Source: Hyphomonas beringensis
Lineage (GTDB): Bacteria; Pseudomonadota; Alphaproteobacteria; Caulobacterales; Hyphomonadaceae
Reading direction: 5' to 3'
Assembly: GCF_000682755.1 (NCBI RefSeq)
Contig: NZ_AWFF01000001.1
Location: forward strand, 186,001 to 250,000
DNA length: 64,000 nucleotides
The notes below the pieces were generated by a model. It had not been told where the DNA came from, searched no databases, and worked only from the letters and a program-made list of their open reading frames with translations. Within the stretch, counting starts at the first letter, position 1; the number at the start of each line of letters is the position of its first letter. Shown in pieces: positions 9,405 through 18,428 of this stretch. A program made the translations under genes and the position numbers.

Positions 9405-10495
9405 GCCAGCCCCGTGAAAACGAAAGGTGTTGCCTCGCGCACAAAGGCGGCCATCGACTGAAGCGCCGGGTGCTGAAGGTTTTTCGCCAGCACTTTCAAC
9501 TGTCTCGGCTGGAACTCAGCATAGCGCGGTTTGCCATCGCGGTGTTGCAGACGAGAAAAGACCCCTGCGATGCGCAGGGCATTCAGCGCGCCGATCACGG
9601 CGAGACGCTCTTCAAAGGCGGCGCGCTCTTTCCCCGTACCATCCAGATAGCGCCGGATCACGGCCTCTGCCACATCCGGCGAAACGTCTCGGCGCGCATC
9701 CTGGGTCAGCATGGCGATGTCCCATGCGTCCCAGCCTTTCACGGCATCCTGAAAGTCCAGCAGGCCGATCCTACCACCGCCCAGCCATAGCAAATTCTCG
9801 GCGTGAAAATCGCGCAGCGTCAGGGTGCGCGGAAAGGCCATGGCCTGCTCGATCAGCGCATCGCGCTCTGCTTCCCAGCGCTGTCGCATCTCGCCGGTCA
9901 GCTTGTCGTGTCCCACTTCCGCAGGCAGCCAGTCCGCGTAGAGGTCTGCATTGCTGGCAAGGGCCAGACGGTCAAATTCCAGAATGGGCCAGATTTCGCC
10001 GTCGCGGCTCAGCACATCCGGCACCGGATGCTCATGCAGGGCGACCAGCACGTCCATGGCCGCAAGATAGGCGTCCTGCTCGGCCACTGTACCGGCTTCG
10101 ATCTGCCGGGCGATTTCCTTGCGCCCTCCAAAATCCTCAATCAGGGCAAAGCCCAACTCGGAATCATGGGCATGTACCTCTGGCGCGGCGAAGCCGAGCG
10201 ATCGCAAATGCTGTGCAATCAGAACGAAGGCATCCACGCGAGAGGCTGCCAGCCGGGTCTGCGCGTTCCAGCCCATCTGGTTGCGCAGCTCATCGCTCGC
10301 CTCCGGGGGGCATGGGTCTGCCTCAATGCGGGGGGCATCCATCAGAATGGCCTTTGCCCCATCCGGGCGTGTCAGGCGAATATACCTGCGGGTAGACGCA
10401 TCCTGATCCAGCGGGCGCAGCTCAGCGCCATCCCAGCCCTGCTTTGCCAGGAAGGATGTTATCTGCCGTTCGCGCTCGCTAGAATCGGAAGTCAT
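9401..10495 (-). CDS. amgK: anomeric MurNAc/GlcNAc kinase, aminoglycoside phosphotransferase fold (AmgK-type)
   Basis: 364 residues of the APH/choline kinase fold. The catalytic loop is LRDFHAENLL and the Mg-binding DFG-like motif is IGLLDFQDA. In characterised AmgK proteins this fold phosphorylates MurNAc at C1 with ATP, feeding MurU. Coupling to the MurU-type gene (ATGA overlap) and its place between tsaE and addB follow the usual alphaproteobacterial order. The ATG at 10495 is used; a TTG one codon upstream is also possible. The gene overlaps the end of tsaE by 17 bp. Confidence 0.86.
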   Translation of the reverse strand: MTSDSSERERQITSFLAKQGWDGAELRPLDQDASTRRYIRLTRPDGAKAILMDAPRIEADPCPPEASDELRNQMGWNAQTRLAASRVDAFVLIAQHLRSLGFAAPEVHAHDSELGFALIEDFGGRKEIARQIEAGTVAEQDAYLAAMDVLVALHEHPVPDVLSRDGEIWPILEFDRLALASNADLYADWLPAEVGHDKLTGEMRQRWEAERDALIEQAMAFPRTLTLRDFHAENLLWLGGGRIGLLDFQDAVKGWDAWDIAMLTQDARRDVSPDVAEAVIRRYLDGTGKERAAFEERLAVIGALNALRIAGVFSRLQHRDGKPRYAEFQPRQLKVLAKNLQHPALQSMAAFVREATPFVFTGLA

Positions 10496-10934
10496 CAAGC
10501 CGTGTTTGCCAGTCTTCGCCGCATGGCACCAGCCTTACAATCCGCTGGTCGCCGTCAAACTCAAGATGGACATCCAGACGCCAGGCAGGCAGCTGGTCCC
10601 CCGCCTTGTCTGGCCATTCCAGAATGGCAACGCCCTGGTCTGTCTCATCCCAGCCCAGTTCGTGCAGATCCTCCGGGCTTTCGAGGCGATAGAGATCAAA
10701 ATGCCAGATCGGGAAGGCATCCGTCTCGTAGATCTGGACCAGCGTATAGGTGGGGCTGGGGACCTCTTCCTCTTCACCCAGAAGGAACTGGATGAGTCCG
10801 CGCGTCATCGTTGTCTTTCCGGCGCCCAATCCACCGTGCAGCGCAAGGACATCTCCGGGCTGCAAAATTGTCGCAAGAGCTGCCCCAAAGGAACGGGTTT
10901 TCTTGTCCGAGGGAAGATGAAAGGTTTTCTCCAT
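10479..10934 (-). CDS. tsaE: tRNA t6A37 biosynthesis ATPase TsaE
   Basis: 151 residues, the family norm. Walker A is GGLGAGKTT, followed by the family motif VPSPTYTLVQ and the HFDLYRL strand. TsaE drives the ATP-dependent turnover of the TsaBD complex that makes N6-threonylcarbamoyladenosine at position 37 of ANN-decoding tRNAs. The ATG at 10934 (MEKTFHLPS) gives the expected start; upstream in-frame extensions lack similarity to the family. It heads the leftward operon. Confidence 0.93.
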   Translation of the reverse strand: MEKTFHLPSDKKTRSFGAALATILQPGDVLALHGGLGAGKTTMTRGLIQFLLGEEEEVPSPTYTLVQIYETDAFPIWHFDLYRLESPEDLHELGWDETDQGVAILEWPDKAGDQLPAWRLDVHLEFDGDQRIVRLVPCGEDWQTRLDDFRF

Positions 10935-11101
10935 ACACCGAGCCATATAAAACAGCGCAGCGAAACGCCATCCTTTCTGTTGTGAATGCGGCATTTGGCT
11001 TGATGACATACCTTGCGGCATTAGGCAGATTGGCTTAGAAAATGTAAAAAATGACGCCAGCGTCACGAATTTTGGCGTCTAGAACAGTGGGGAGGAAAGG
11101 T

Positions 11102-12346
11102 TTGGACCTTTCGGACGCAAAGAAGATTGTCATCCTGGGCGGTGGCCAGGCTGGAGCACAAGCTATCCAGTCGCTTCGCATGGGTGGCTATGAAGGTGAG
11201 CTGACCCTTATCGGGGATGAGCCATCTCTGCCCTATCAGCGCCCACCACTTTCCAAGGCCTATATGAAGGGAGAGTTCGCCGAAGAGCGCCTCTTCTTCA
11301 AACCGGCGGCCTGGTATGAAGACAACAAGGTCGAGCTGATCCTGTCGACCCCGGCATCACGCATCGACCGGAAAAACCAGATCGTTGAAATGGCCCATGG
11401 CGCGCATGTCGAGTATGACGCGCTGGTCATCGCGACAGGCTCTCGCCCGCGCAGCCTGCCGCTGGACGGCGCTGACCTTGAAAATGTGCACGATCTGCGC
11501 GGCCTTTCGGATGTTGAGCGTATCCAGCCGCAAATGGTTGAAGGCCGCAACATGGTCATCATCGGCGCCGGCTATATCGGACTCGAAGCCGCCGCCGTGG
11601 CCCGTCAGATGGGCCTGTCCGCCACAGTTCTGGAAATGGCGCCGCGCGTGCTGGCGCGTGTGACCAGCCCGGTCATGAGCGAATTTTACGAAGCCGAGCA
11701 CCGCCGTCAGGGCGTCGATATTCGCACGAATGCGCGTCTCGCCCGCCTTGAAGGCAAGGATGGCAAAGTTACCGCGGCCATTCTGGAAGACGGCACTTCC
11801 CTGCCCGCAGATCTCGTTCTGGTCGGCATCGGCATTCTGCCGAATGAAGAATTGGCCAATGAAGCCGGCATCGCCTGCAATAATGGCATCCTGGTAGACC
11901 GCGACGCCCGCACGTCTGATCCGCGCATTTTTGCGGCCGGTGATTGTGCCAGCCGTCCGCTGGTCCATTATGGCCGCTCATCGCGCCTCGAAAGCGTGCA
12001 TAACGCCATTGAGCAAGGAAAGCTCGCCGCGGCCGCCATTCTGGGCAAGCCCCGCCCGCCAGAGGATTGCCCCTGGTTCTGGTCTGACCAGTATGATCTG
12101 AAGCTGCAGATTGCCGGCCTCAGCCAGGGCTATGACCAGATCGTGGTGCGTGGATCGCCTGAAGATCGCAAATTTGCAGCCTTTTACCTCAAGAATGGCA
12201 CACTGATTGCGGTAGATGCCGTCAACAGTGCCCCGGAATTCCTGGCCTCAAAAAAGCTCATTATGATGGGTGCAAAGGTTGAGCCGGATACGCTTAGCGA
12301 TACAACAGTCTCGATGAAAGACATTGCCGCTGCTGCTGCAGCCTGA
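11102..12346 (+). CDS. NAD(P)H:ferredoxin reductase (FAD, Pyr_redox_2 family)
   Basis: About 414 residues. The FAD motif [11 protein letters not shown] is near the start, the NAD(P)H motif [15 protein letters not shown] is mid-protein, and the second FAD contact is IFAAGDC. A C-terminal reductase domain follows. This is the rubredoxin/putidaredoxin-reductase type that passes electrons from NAD(P)H to a [2Fe-2S] ferredoxin; the ferredoxin gene begins 17 bp downstream. Start choice: TTG at 11102 has a perfect GGAGG (11091-11095) six bases upstream and starts right at the Rossmann fold. An ATG at 11051 would add 17 poorly patterned residues without an evident ribosome site. Confidence 0.92.
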   Translation: MDLSDAKKIVILGGGQAGAQAIQSLRMGGYEGELTLIGDEPSLPYQRPPLSKAYMKGEFAEERLFFKPAAWYEDNKVELILSTPASRIDRKNQIVEMAHGAHVEYDALVIATGSRPRSLPLDGADLENVHDLRGLSDVERIQPQMVEGRNMVIIGAGYIGLEAAAVARQMGLSATVLEMAPRVLARVTSPVMSEFYEAEHRRQGVDIRTNARLARLEGKDGKVTAAILEDGTSLPADLVLVGIGILPNEELANEAGIACNNGILVDRDARTSDPRIFAAGDCASRPLVHYGRSSRLESVHNAIEQGKLAAAAILGKPRPPEDCPWFWSDQYDLKLQIAGLSQGYDQIVVRGSPEDRKFAAFYLKNGTLIAVDAVNSAPEFLASKKLIMMGAKVEPDTLSDTTVSMKDIAAAAAA

Positions 12347-12363
12347 AGGAGAGAAACCCGCCC

Positions 12364-12684
12364 ATGGCAAAAATCACCTATATTGATCATGATGGTACCG
12401 AACGCGTCGTTGAAGCCAAAAACGGCGAAACGGTCATGGAAGCTGCCGTGAAGAACTCCATTCCCGGCATTGATGCCGACTGCGGCGGCGCTTGCGCCTG
12501 CGCCACCTGCCACGTCTATGTGGATCAGTCCTTCATGGACAAGGTGGGCGAGCAGCAGGAAATGGAAAAGTCCATGCTGGACTTCGCTGAAAATGTTCAG
12601 GAAAATTCCCGCCTGTCCTGCCAGATTACCATCTCTGATGAGTTGGATGGCATGCGCGTGACCACGCCGGAAAGCCAGCACTAA
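12364..12684 (+). CDS. [2Fe-2S] ferredoxin, adrenodoxin type
   Basis: 106 residues with the four cluster cysteines at 40, 46, 49 and 86: the spacing C-x5-C-x2-C followed by a distant Cys in RLSCQI is the adrenodoxin/putidaredoxin pattern. It should accept electrons from the reductase encoded just upstream and deliver them to a cytochrome P450 or similar oxygenase, or to Fe-S biogenesis; no P450 gene is in the window. AAGGAG precedes the ATG at the correct distance. Confidence 0.93.
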   Translation: MAKITYIDHDGTERVVEAKNGETVMEAAVKNSIPGIDADCGGACACATCHVYVDQSFMDKVGEQQEMEKSMLDFAENVQENSRLSCQITISDELDGMRVTTPESQH

Positions 12685-12707
12685 GACAGGCCCTGCGGTC
12701 TGATTTC

Positions 12708-12744
12708 AAAATACGCTCCGCGTAAAACCGGAGCGTATTTTTTT
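12708..12744 (+). terminator. rho-independent terminator after ferredoxin gene
   Basis: Perfect stem formed by AAAATACGCTCCG (12708-12720) and CGGAGCGTATTTT (from 12728/9), with an 8-base loop and a run of T. It ends the reductase-ferredoxin operon. Confidence 0.9.
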
Positions 12745-12819
12745 GCTGCATACCCTAGCGACACACATTGGTTCCTTTTTGGAACCCGATTATCCTGCCC
12801 CGTGCAAGAGGATATAGAG

Positions 12820-13608
12820 ATGGACTTCACACAGCTGATGAACAGCGCGATTGCCTCTGGCAATACACGGCTGACCTTTCATGTTCCGGAAGAGTGGATG
12901 CAGGGCCGCACCACTTATGGCGGCCTGACTGGTGCGATGTGCCTGAAGACGGCGCAGCGCCTGGCAGGTGACCGGCCCATCCGCTCGGCGCAGGTTGCGT
13001 TCGTCGGCCCGGTCTCTGGTGATGTGATCTGCCAGGCTGTTGTCCTGCGCGAGGGCAAGAACACCATCTTCGTGAATGTCCGGATGACCGGCAGTGAGGG
13101 CGTAGCCGCCGACTCCATCTTTGCCTTTGGCATGAACCGCACCTCGGCGCTGGACTTTGCCAACCTCCCCGCCCCGGATGTGACGGCGCCGGATGAGACA
13201 GAAAGCTATTTTGGCGACAGCCCGCTGCGCCCCGCCTTCACGCGGAACTTCAACATGCGCCTCGTCGCAGGCTCGCGCCCCATCTCAGGCGCTGCGGAAG
13301 GCGATATCTCTCTCTGGATGCGCCACAAGGATACAGAGCTGACACCGGATGCCGTTTCGGTGCTGGCCCTCGCCGACGCCCCGCCACCTGCCGCGCTCTC
13401 CATGCTGTCCGGCCCGGCGCGCATCAGCTCCATGACCTGGATGGCGGAATTCCTGACTGATGACATTCAAACCGATGATGGCTGGTTCCTGGCGCGGCAC
13501 ATCGCCGATACCTCGCGCGATGGCTATAGCAGCCAGTCCATGACGCTGTGGAACAGCCGCCGCGAGCCGATCATGATCGGGCGGCAGACCATCGCAGTCT
13601 TCGGCTAG
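12820..13608 (+). CDS. acyl-CoA thioesterase-like double hot-dog protein
   Basis: 262 residues with the TesB-like/4HBT_3 double hot-dog organisation. The first half has GRTTYGGLTGAMCLKTAQRL and an outward-facing sheet (QVAFVGPVSGDV). The second half repeats the fold, ending in YSSQSMTLWNSRREPIMIGRQ. Proteins of this group hydrolyse acyl-CoA to free acid and CoA in the cytoplasm. The ATG at 12820 is preceded by AAGAGG eight bases away; an upstream in-frame GTG at 12802 is less likely. It stands alone and converges on the TIR gene. Confidence 0.78.
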   Translation: MDFTQLMNSAIASGNTRLTFHVPEEWMQGRTTYGGLTGAMCLKTAQRLAGDRPIRSAQVAFVGPVSGDVICQAVVLREGKNTIFVNVRMTGSEGVAADSIFAFGMNRTSALDFANLPAPDVTAPDETESYFGDSPLRPAFTRNFNMRLVAGSRPISGAAEGDISLWMRHKDTELTPDAVSVLALADAPPPAALSMLSGPARISSMTWMAEFLTDDIQTDDGWFLARHIADTSRDGYSSQSMTLWNSRREPIMIGRQTIAVFG

Positions 13609-13618
13609 GCCGGCCTAG
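13605..13618. repeat. 14-bp perfect palindrome holding both convergent stop codons
   Basis: CTAGGCCGGCCTAG supplies the TAG of the thioesterase gene (13606-13608) and, on the other strand, the TAG of the TIR gene (13615-13617). Only six bases separate the two reading frames. It may act as a short bidirectional hairpin; no T-run is present. Confidence 0.6.
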
Positions 13619-14547
13619 TCCTCGGGCTCTTCCGTATCATTGATGATCGGGCCCGGCTCCAGCACCTTTATGAGGGATGCCGGCACTTGTCCGGCCGGGC
13701 AGGCTTCTGTCAGGCGATAGGCATTGCCCACAGGTGGCAGGCCCGCCTGCGTTGTCGCGGGCGCAATGGTCTGCGACCGGAAAACCCAGCTCATGAAGAA
13801 CATGACCACAATCGCCGCGCCAACCGCCGCGAGCGTGCCCCAGCCCATGCCGAGATCCTCTGCCTTGGCGGCTGCGCCTCCATTTGCACTTGCTGCTGTG
13901 GTGGACGTAGGTGCGCGCGGCGCCGGACGGCTTGAAGAGGCCTGGCTGTACTTGGAAGACGGCGCCTTGACGGAGGCCGCTGCCAGCGCTGCAGCGCCCG
14001 CCGCTTCAGCCGCAGGGGGCGGTTTGATGCCGAGGGCTTTCTCACGCTTTTTCTTCGCATCGATCGCCAGTGGGTCTTCCGGGTGAGCCTCAAGCCAGGC
14101 GTCACGCTCTTCCTCGTCCTTGGAGCCGTAGCCCATCCATTCGCGCAGATCGGTCCGGTCCTGGCGTTTACCCAGTTCTTCAACGAGCTGGTAGAAGCCC
14201 TCCGGCATTTTGCGGGAGGTCATGCCCTCCAGCGAATAGCGCTTGTCCTGCTTGAAGGGCTGGTAGGGAATTGTCTTGTCGAGACTGGCCTGCGCCAGCA
14301 TCCCTGGCCGGGAATGGCCAACAGAGGCCGCCGCACGCACCCAGTCGCTCTTCACGGCGTTTTCGGACCATATCACGAGCATGGATTCCGAATTGCCGGC
14401 ATTGCGCGCATCTTTCGCGTCAAAGGTATTGTCGGTCTGCTTCTGATCGAACCAGACCTTGAACTTCAATGACCTCAAACGGCGCGCTACCAGCTTCGCC
14501 ATATCGCGATCTTCTATCGCGGAGACCAGGAAAACATCATATGCCAT
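13615..14547 (-). CDS. TIR-domain protein with Ala/Pro-rich linker and single transmembrane segment
   Basis: 310 residues. Residues 1-~125 form a TIR-like domain: AYDVFLVSAIEDRD, a box-2-like FKVWFDQKQTDN, and VIWSENAVKSDWVRAAAS. A charged region follows, then a low-complexity Ala/Pro/Ser linker (about 170-230). One hydrophobic helix (about 236-256, AAVGAAIVVMFFMSWVF) precedes a short C-terminal tail. Bacterial TIR domains are either NAD+ hydrolases or protein-interaction modules. The Glu expected a few residues after the S-x-W motif in the NADase type is not visible here (Ala residues instead), arguing for a scaffold role. The ATG at 14547 has AGAGG upstream. Function unknown. Confidence 0.8.
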   Translation of the reverse strand: MAYDVFLVSAIEDRDMAKLVARRLRSLKFKVWFDQKQTDNTFDAKDARNAGNSESMLVIWSENAVKSDWVRAAASVGHSRPGMLAQASLDKTIPYQPFKQDKRYSLEGMTSRKMPEGFYQLVEELGKRQDRTDLREWMGYGSKDEEERDAWLEAHPEDPLAIDAKKKREKALGIKPPPAAEAAGAAALAAASVKAPSSKYSQASSSRPAPRAPTSTTAASANGGAAAKAEDLGMGWGTLAAVGAAIVVMFFMSWVFRSQTIAPATTQAGLPPVGNAYRLTEACPAGQVPASLIKVLEPGPIINDTEEPED

Positions 14548-14693
14548 GCGTGTTACCTCTTGATGTAACCCGCCAAGCATACCCATAGACCTTACTAATT
14601 CCACCCAATTCCGCTGTAAGGCGATAAATCAGCCTGTTTTTCGGTTGGAAATCCGGGTATTCGCGCGACGAGACAAATTATGAGGAGGCCATT

Positions 14694-15791
14694 ATGGGCT
14701 TCAAATGTGGCATCGTGGGCCTGCCGAACGTCGGCAAATCCACCCTGTTCAACGCCCTGACCCAGACGGCAGCGGCGCAGGCGGCAAACTATCCTTTCTG
14801 CACGATTGAGCCGAATGTCGGCGAAGTGGCTGTGCCAGAACCCCGCCTGGCGAAGCTGGCAGAGATTGCCGGCTCCAAGGAAATCATTCCCGCGCGCATG
14901 AACTTTGTAGACATTGCCGGCCTGGTCGAAGGCGCCTCCAAAGGCGAAGGTCTGGGCAACAAATTCCTGGCCAACATCCGCGAGACGGATGCCATCATCT
15001 ATGTGCTACGCTGTTTCGAGAATGACGACATCACGCATGTCAGCGGCAAGGTGGACCCGGTCGCCGACTATGAAGTCGTTGAGACAGAGCTGATGCTGGC
15101 CGATCTTGAGAGCCTGGAAAAGCGTAAAGCGGGCGTCATCAAGAAAGCCAATTCCGGTGACAAGGAAGCCAAGGCACAGGTTGCCCTGATAGACCTTGCC
15201 CTGGCCGAACTGGTCGAGGGCCGCCCGGCCCGCCGCGCCGATGTCTCCAAGGACGACATGAAGGCCTGGAACATGCTGCAGCTGCTGACGTCAAAGCCTG
15301 TGCTGTTCGTGGCCAATGTCGACGAAGAGAGCGCCGCAAACGGCAATGACTATTCCAAGCGCGTCGTGGAGCGCGCCGCCGAGGAAGACGCAGCCTGTGT
15401 CGTGATATCCGCCCAGATCGAAAGCGAACTGGCCCTGCTGGATGATGATGACCGCGCCGAATATCTGGAAACGCTGGGCCTGGAAGAGCCGGGCCTGACC
15501 CGCCTGATCCATACCGGTTACAATCTGCTGGGCCTGCAAACCTATTTCACGGTCGGCCCGAAAGAGGCCCGCGCCTGGACCATCAAGGAAGGCTGGACCG
15601 CCCCGAAAGCGGCTGGCGTCATCCATGGTGACTTTGAACGCGGCTTCATCCGTGCGGAAACCATTGCCTTTGAGGACTATGTTGCCTGCGGCGGTGAGAA
15701 CGGCGCGAAGGATGCGGGCAAGATGCGCGCAGAAGGCAAGGAATACATCGTCCAGGACGGCGATGTGCTGCACTTCCGCTTCAACGTTTAA
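14694..15791 (+). CDS. ychF: redox-regulated ATPase YchF (Obg/HflX superfamily)
   Basis: 365 residues, the family length. P-loop GLPNVGKST, switch region [19 protein letters not shown], and the atypical NVDE in place of NKxD, which is why YchF prefers ATP to GTP. The C-terminal TGS domain ends in [18 protein letters not shown]. YchF binds ribosomes and affects oxidative stress response and translation initiation in characterised bacteria. GAGGAGG lies before the ATG. It is monocistronic. Confidence 0.97.
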   Translation: MGFKCGIVGLPNVGKSTLFNALTQTAAAQAANYPFCTIEPNVGEVAVPEPRLAKLAEIAGSKEIIPARMNFVDIAGLVEGASKGEGLGNKFLANIRETDAIIYVLRCFENDDITHVSGKVDPVADYEVVETELMLADLESLEKRKAGVIKKANSGDKEAKAQVALIDLALAELVEGRPARRADVSKDDMKAWNMLQLLTSKPVLFVANVDEESAANGNDYSKRVVERAAEEDAACVVISAQIESELALLDDDDRAEYLETLGLEEPGLTRLIHTGYNLLGLQTYFTVGPKEARAWTIKEGWTAPKAAGVIHGDFERGFIRAETIAFEDYVACGGENGAKDAGKMRAEGKEYIVQDGDVLHFRFNV

Positions 15792-15803
15792 GCCACAGCC
15801 CCC

Positions 15804-15825
15804 TGCCCGGCTTTCCCGCCGGGCA
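15804..15825. terminator. possible hairpin terminator between ychF and acyltransferase gene
   Basis: TGCCCGG (15804-15810) and CCGGGCA (15819-15825) can pair around an 8-base loop between the convergent genes. There is no T-run on either side, so termination efficiency is uncertain. Confidence 0.45.
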
Positions 15826-15833
15826 TCACGGCC

Positions 15834-16874
15834 CTACAGCGCCCCATCCGCGCGCAACGCACGCCTGCGCAGATGATGTGTCAGCGAGGCCCATTGCGGG
15901 CGCTCATATAGAATGCGCATCGATGTGTGCCGCACGCAGGCATGGAACAGCAAAGGCAGGCCAACACAGAAGGCCAGCGTCAGCGCTGTGGCCAGCCCGA
16001 CATCCCCGAATGGCGCGCCTGTTCTGGGCAACACGAACCGCAGCATGAAGGCGAGCGGGAACGCATAGGTCAGATAGATGACGATGGAATTGCGCCCGCA
16101 ATAGCGCAGGAAGCCCGCCCATCTGAAACGCGACAGAAGCGCAGAGACAACGCACACAGCCGTCGCCCCGGCAATGCCCATCACAAAGCTGGTCAGGAAC
16201 ATGTAGTGCATCTCATGCTGCACCATCCACCAGTTGAGCACGGCCCAGATGAGCAACCCGCCGAGCCCCAGAAGAGGATACTTCGCAGCCCGCTTGGCAA
16301 AGGCGAAGATCTGCGGCGCAAAGGCGTACCCGATATAGAAATAGACATAGCGGTTGCAGAACCGGTCCACCACATTCCAGCCCGTATCAATGATGACGAG
16401 TTGGTAGAGGGATTGCAGTATCAGAGCGCCGAGCAGGACAATCCAGACCGGCACATTCCGCACCAGCCATGTCACGGCATAGAAGACCAGCAGCATGTGG
16501 ACAAACCACAGCGAATTGGTCGGCTCGATAAAGCTCATCAGCCATATTTTGGCAAAATAGAGCGGACTGGATGTGAGGGTGCCGAACTCAAGAATGCCCA
16601 GCTGCAAGGTCACCCACAATGTATAGAAATAGATGAAGTGGACGATCTTGCGGTCAATATAGTCTGTAACAGGACCATGTATGCTGCGGCTGAGGAAGAG
16701 GCCGGCAATCAGGAAAAAATCAGGAATTCGGAACGGATAGGCAAACTCCACAATGGGGCGCATCCAGCCCTGCCCGTTCAGCAGATATTCCACATTGTGC
16801 ACCGCATGCAGCATCACCACAAGAATGATGCAGATGCCCTTGGCGTAATCTACCCAGCCGATCCGGTCTTCCAC
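15834..16874 (-). CDS. integral-membrane acyltransferase (acyltransferase-3 family)
   Basis: About 346 residues with roughly ten hydrophobic segments. The N-terminus RIGWVDYAKGICIILVVMLHA carries the conserved His after the first helix that defines acyltransferase-3/OpgC-like proteins. Members O-acylate exported sugars, glucans or lipids from the inner membrane. The GTG at 16874 is chosen because GGAGG lies six bases upstream and the domain begins at once; the ATG at 16940 would add a Cys-rich 22-residue stretch of no clear meaning. The gene runs leftward and is not tightly linked to the ATP-grasp gene (102 bp gap). Confidence 0.85.
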   Translation of the reverse strand: MEDRIGWVDYAKGICIILVVMLHAVHNVEYLLNGQGWMRPIVEFAYPFRIPDFFLIAGLFLSRSIHGPVTDYIDRKIVHFIYFYTLWVTLQLGILEFGTLTSSPLYFAKIWLMSFIEPTNSLWFVHMLLVFYAVTWLVRNVPVWIVLLGALILQSLYQLVIIDTGWNVVDRFCNRYVYFYIGYAFAPQIFAFAKRAAKYPLLGLGGLLIWAVLNWWMVQHEMHYMFLTSFVMGIAGATAVCVVSALLSRFRWAGFLRYCGRNSIVIYLTYAFPLAFMLRFVLPRTGAPFGDVGLATALTLAFCVGLPLLFHACVRHTSMRILYERPQWASLTHHLRRRALRADGAL

Positions 16875-16976
16875 TTTCCCCCTCCAAAAGCTGCACACAC
16901 AAGGGCGTCCCAACCCCTGTTTGCAACATTTCAGCCACATTTATCCAGACTTTGAGAGGATTGGCCTGTATTCTTC

Positions 16977-18041
16977 CTATTGGGAAGACACAATCGTGAG
17001 AGCAGGCTTGTCGGCCTTGAGGCGCGCGAAGTTTTCGGCAATCCAGTCAAAGGACTTGTTCACTCGTGCCACGGCATCGCGTTCGGCAGACAGAACACTT
17101 TTGCGGCCGTCCGGCAGATGGAAGTAGGGATTGGCCTCCCAGATCAGGATCGATCCGTCTGGACGCAGGCTGTAATCCAGCGCGGCAAAGTCCAGCCCCA
17201 TCACGGAGACCGCGCGGACCAGATCGTCATGTCCCTGAGGGACTTCAGAGAAATACTGTTTGTCGACCGCAATCATCTCGTCCAGCAATTGACGATGATA
17301 GCCGAAACGGCGTGCGAAATTGCGGCGCGGTCTTTCCTCCCTGGCGAACAGCGAATTGGACAGGCCGACAATACGATCCTTCGAGAAGAAGAGATGGCTG
17401 CCGATCACGCGGTCCTGGAAGACAATGGCGCGCGCCTTGTGGTGAAAGCGGTAGAACAGGCTGTCAGCGTCCCAACCCGCGCGGCGATATTCCTCGCGCA
17501 CATCATGGCACTTCAGCACAACGGCCGGCAGGAGATCATCGAGAGTGATGCGCTCTACATCGCTTTTGGAATCGACCTGGATGACATTTCGCTGGGCGTG
17601 TTCCTGGTCGCTGCGGATCAGGCAGGGGAAGCCGACCTTCTCAATAGCAGAGTTGAGTTCACTCGGGCTCTGCACCGCCACCGCCTTTGCGGCCGGTACA
17701 TCATGCTCCTGCCAGATGCGGGCCTGACGGGATTTTGTCGTCAGGCTCAAAGCATCGGGGTGGTTGACGATCTTGATGCCGGCATCCTGCGCGGCCTTCG
17801 CGATCTCCAGCGCTTCCAGATAGCATTCCGGATATTTCTGCTTAAGCGGATCGCCCAGCCAAAAGATTACGAGTGAGATGTCAGAAAGGTCGGGTTTGCC
17901 GGTGCCTGTACGATGGAGGCGCATGTCCACCAGAAGTGGATTGTCTGTCGTGGCCAGCCTGCGCAGGAAGGCGTCCCCTGTCGGAACGCACCGACCGCGC
18001 TTTTCCCCATGTGCCACAACCAGAATGTTACTCTTCGTCAC
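16977..18041 (-). CDS. ATP-grasp domain protein (RimK/glutathione synthetase-like fold)
   Basis: 354 residues. The N-terminal part (ILVVAHGEKRG, VIFWLGDP) looks like a small pre-ATP-grasp domain. The central and C-terminal parts contain PCLIRSDQEHAQRN and the magnesium-binding end of an ATP-grasp fold, MGLDFAALDYSLRPDGSILI followed by WEANPYFH, with acidic residues and Asn in the expected E-x-N order. ATP-grasp enzymes join a carboxylate to an amine or thiol via an acyl phosphate. No substrate is recognisable. The protein does not match RimK or GshB closely by eye, and neighbouring genes do not define a pathway. Confidence 0.7.
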   Translation of the reverse strand: MTKSNILVVAHGEKRGRCVPTGDAFLRRLATTDNPLLVDMRLHRTGTGKPDLSDISLVIFWLGDPLKQKYPECYLEALEIAKAAQDAGIKIVNHPDALSLTTKSRQARIWQEHDVPAAKAVAVQSPSELNSAIEKVGFPCLIRSDQEHAQRNVIQVDSKSDVERITLDDLLPAVVLKCHDVREEYRRAGWDADSLFYRFHHKARAIVFQDRVIGSHLFFSKDRIVGLSNSLFAREERPRRNFARRFGYHRQLLDEMIAVDKQYFSEVPQGHDDLVRAVSVMGLDFAALDYSLRPDGSILIWEANPYFHLPDGRKSVLSAERDAVARVNKSFDWIAENFARLKADKPALTIVSSQ

Positions 18042-18428
18042 CGTCTGATGTCTCCCCGGGTGCTATATAAATCCAGGATTAGCGTTCTGCTGATCCTATA
18101 GTATTCATTTAGGCAAGCGCTATGCCATACAATAAGTAGAGACACGTGATAGCGTGGCACTTCTTCACATATCGTAAGTCTTATCTGTCGTTTTGCGATT
18201 TCAAACCACTCGACTCATCTTGTTGTACGGCAAAGAAGGGTATCAGCCGCGTGGTCTTGAAGCAGTCTTTCATCTTCGGTTTTACAGACGCAACGCCACG
18301 GCGCAGACATAAACCGGGGCCCACTCCACGTTGCAGGGGCAACCGGCGTGCCATATCGGGGCTGGCCCTTGGGGGGCCACTGGCCTAAATCGGGGCACTC
18401 CCAATCGAACAGACAAGAGGCCCGAGCC
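18042..18428. other. 387-bp intergenic region between divergent genes
   Basis: No convincing gene is seen. AT-rich stretches near 18060-18200, including TATATAA on the + strand next to the ATP-grasp start, are plausible promoter sites for both divergent genes. The last ~60 bp before the crotonase ATG are GC-rich, with AAGAGG (18415-18420) as its ribosome site. Confidence 0.5.

Noticed and set aside
18042-18428. riboswitch or small RNA in the 387-bp spacer
   Set aside because: No strong paired elements or terminator followed by T-run could be found by eye.
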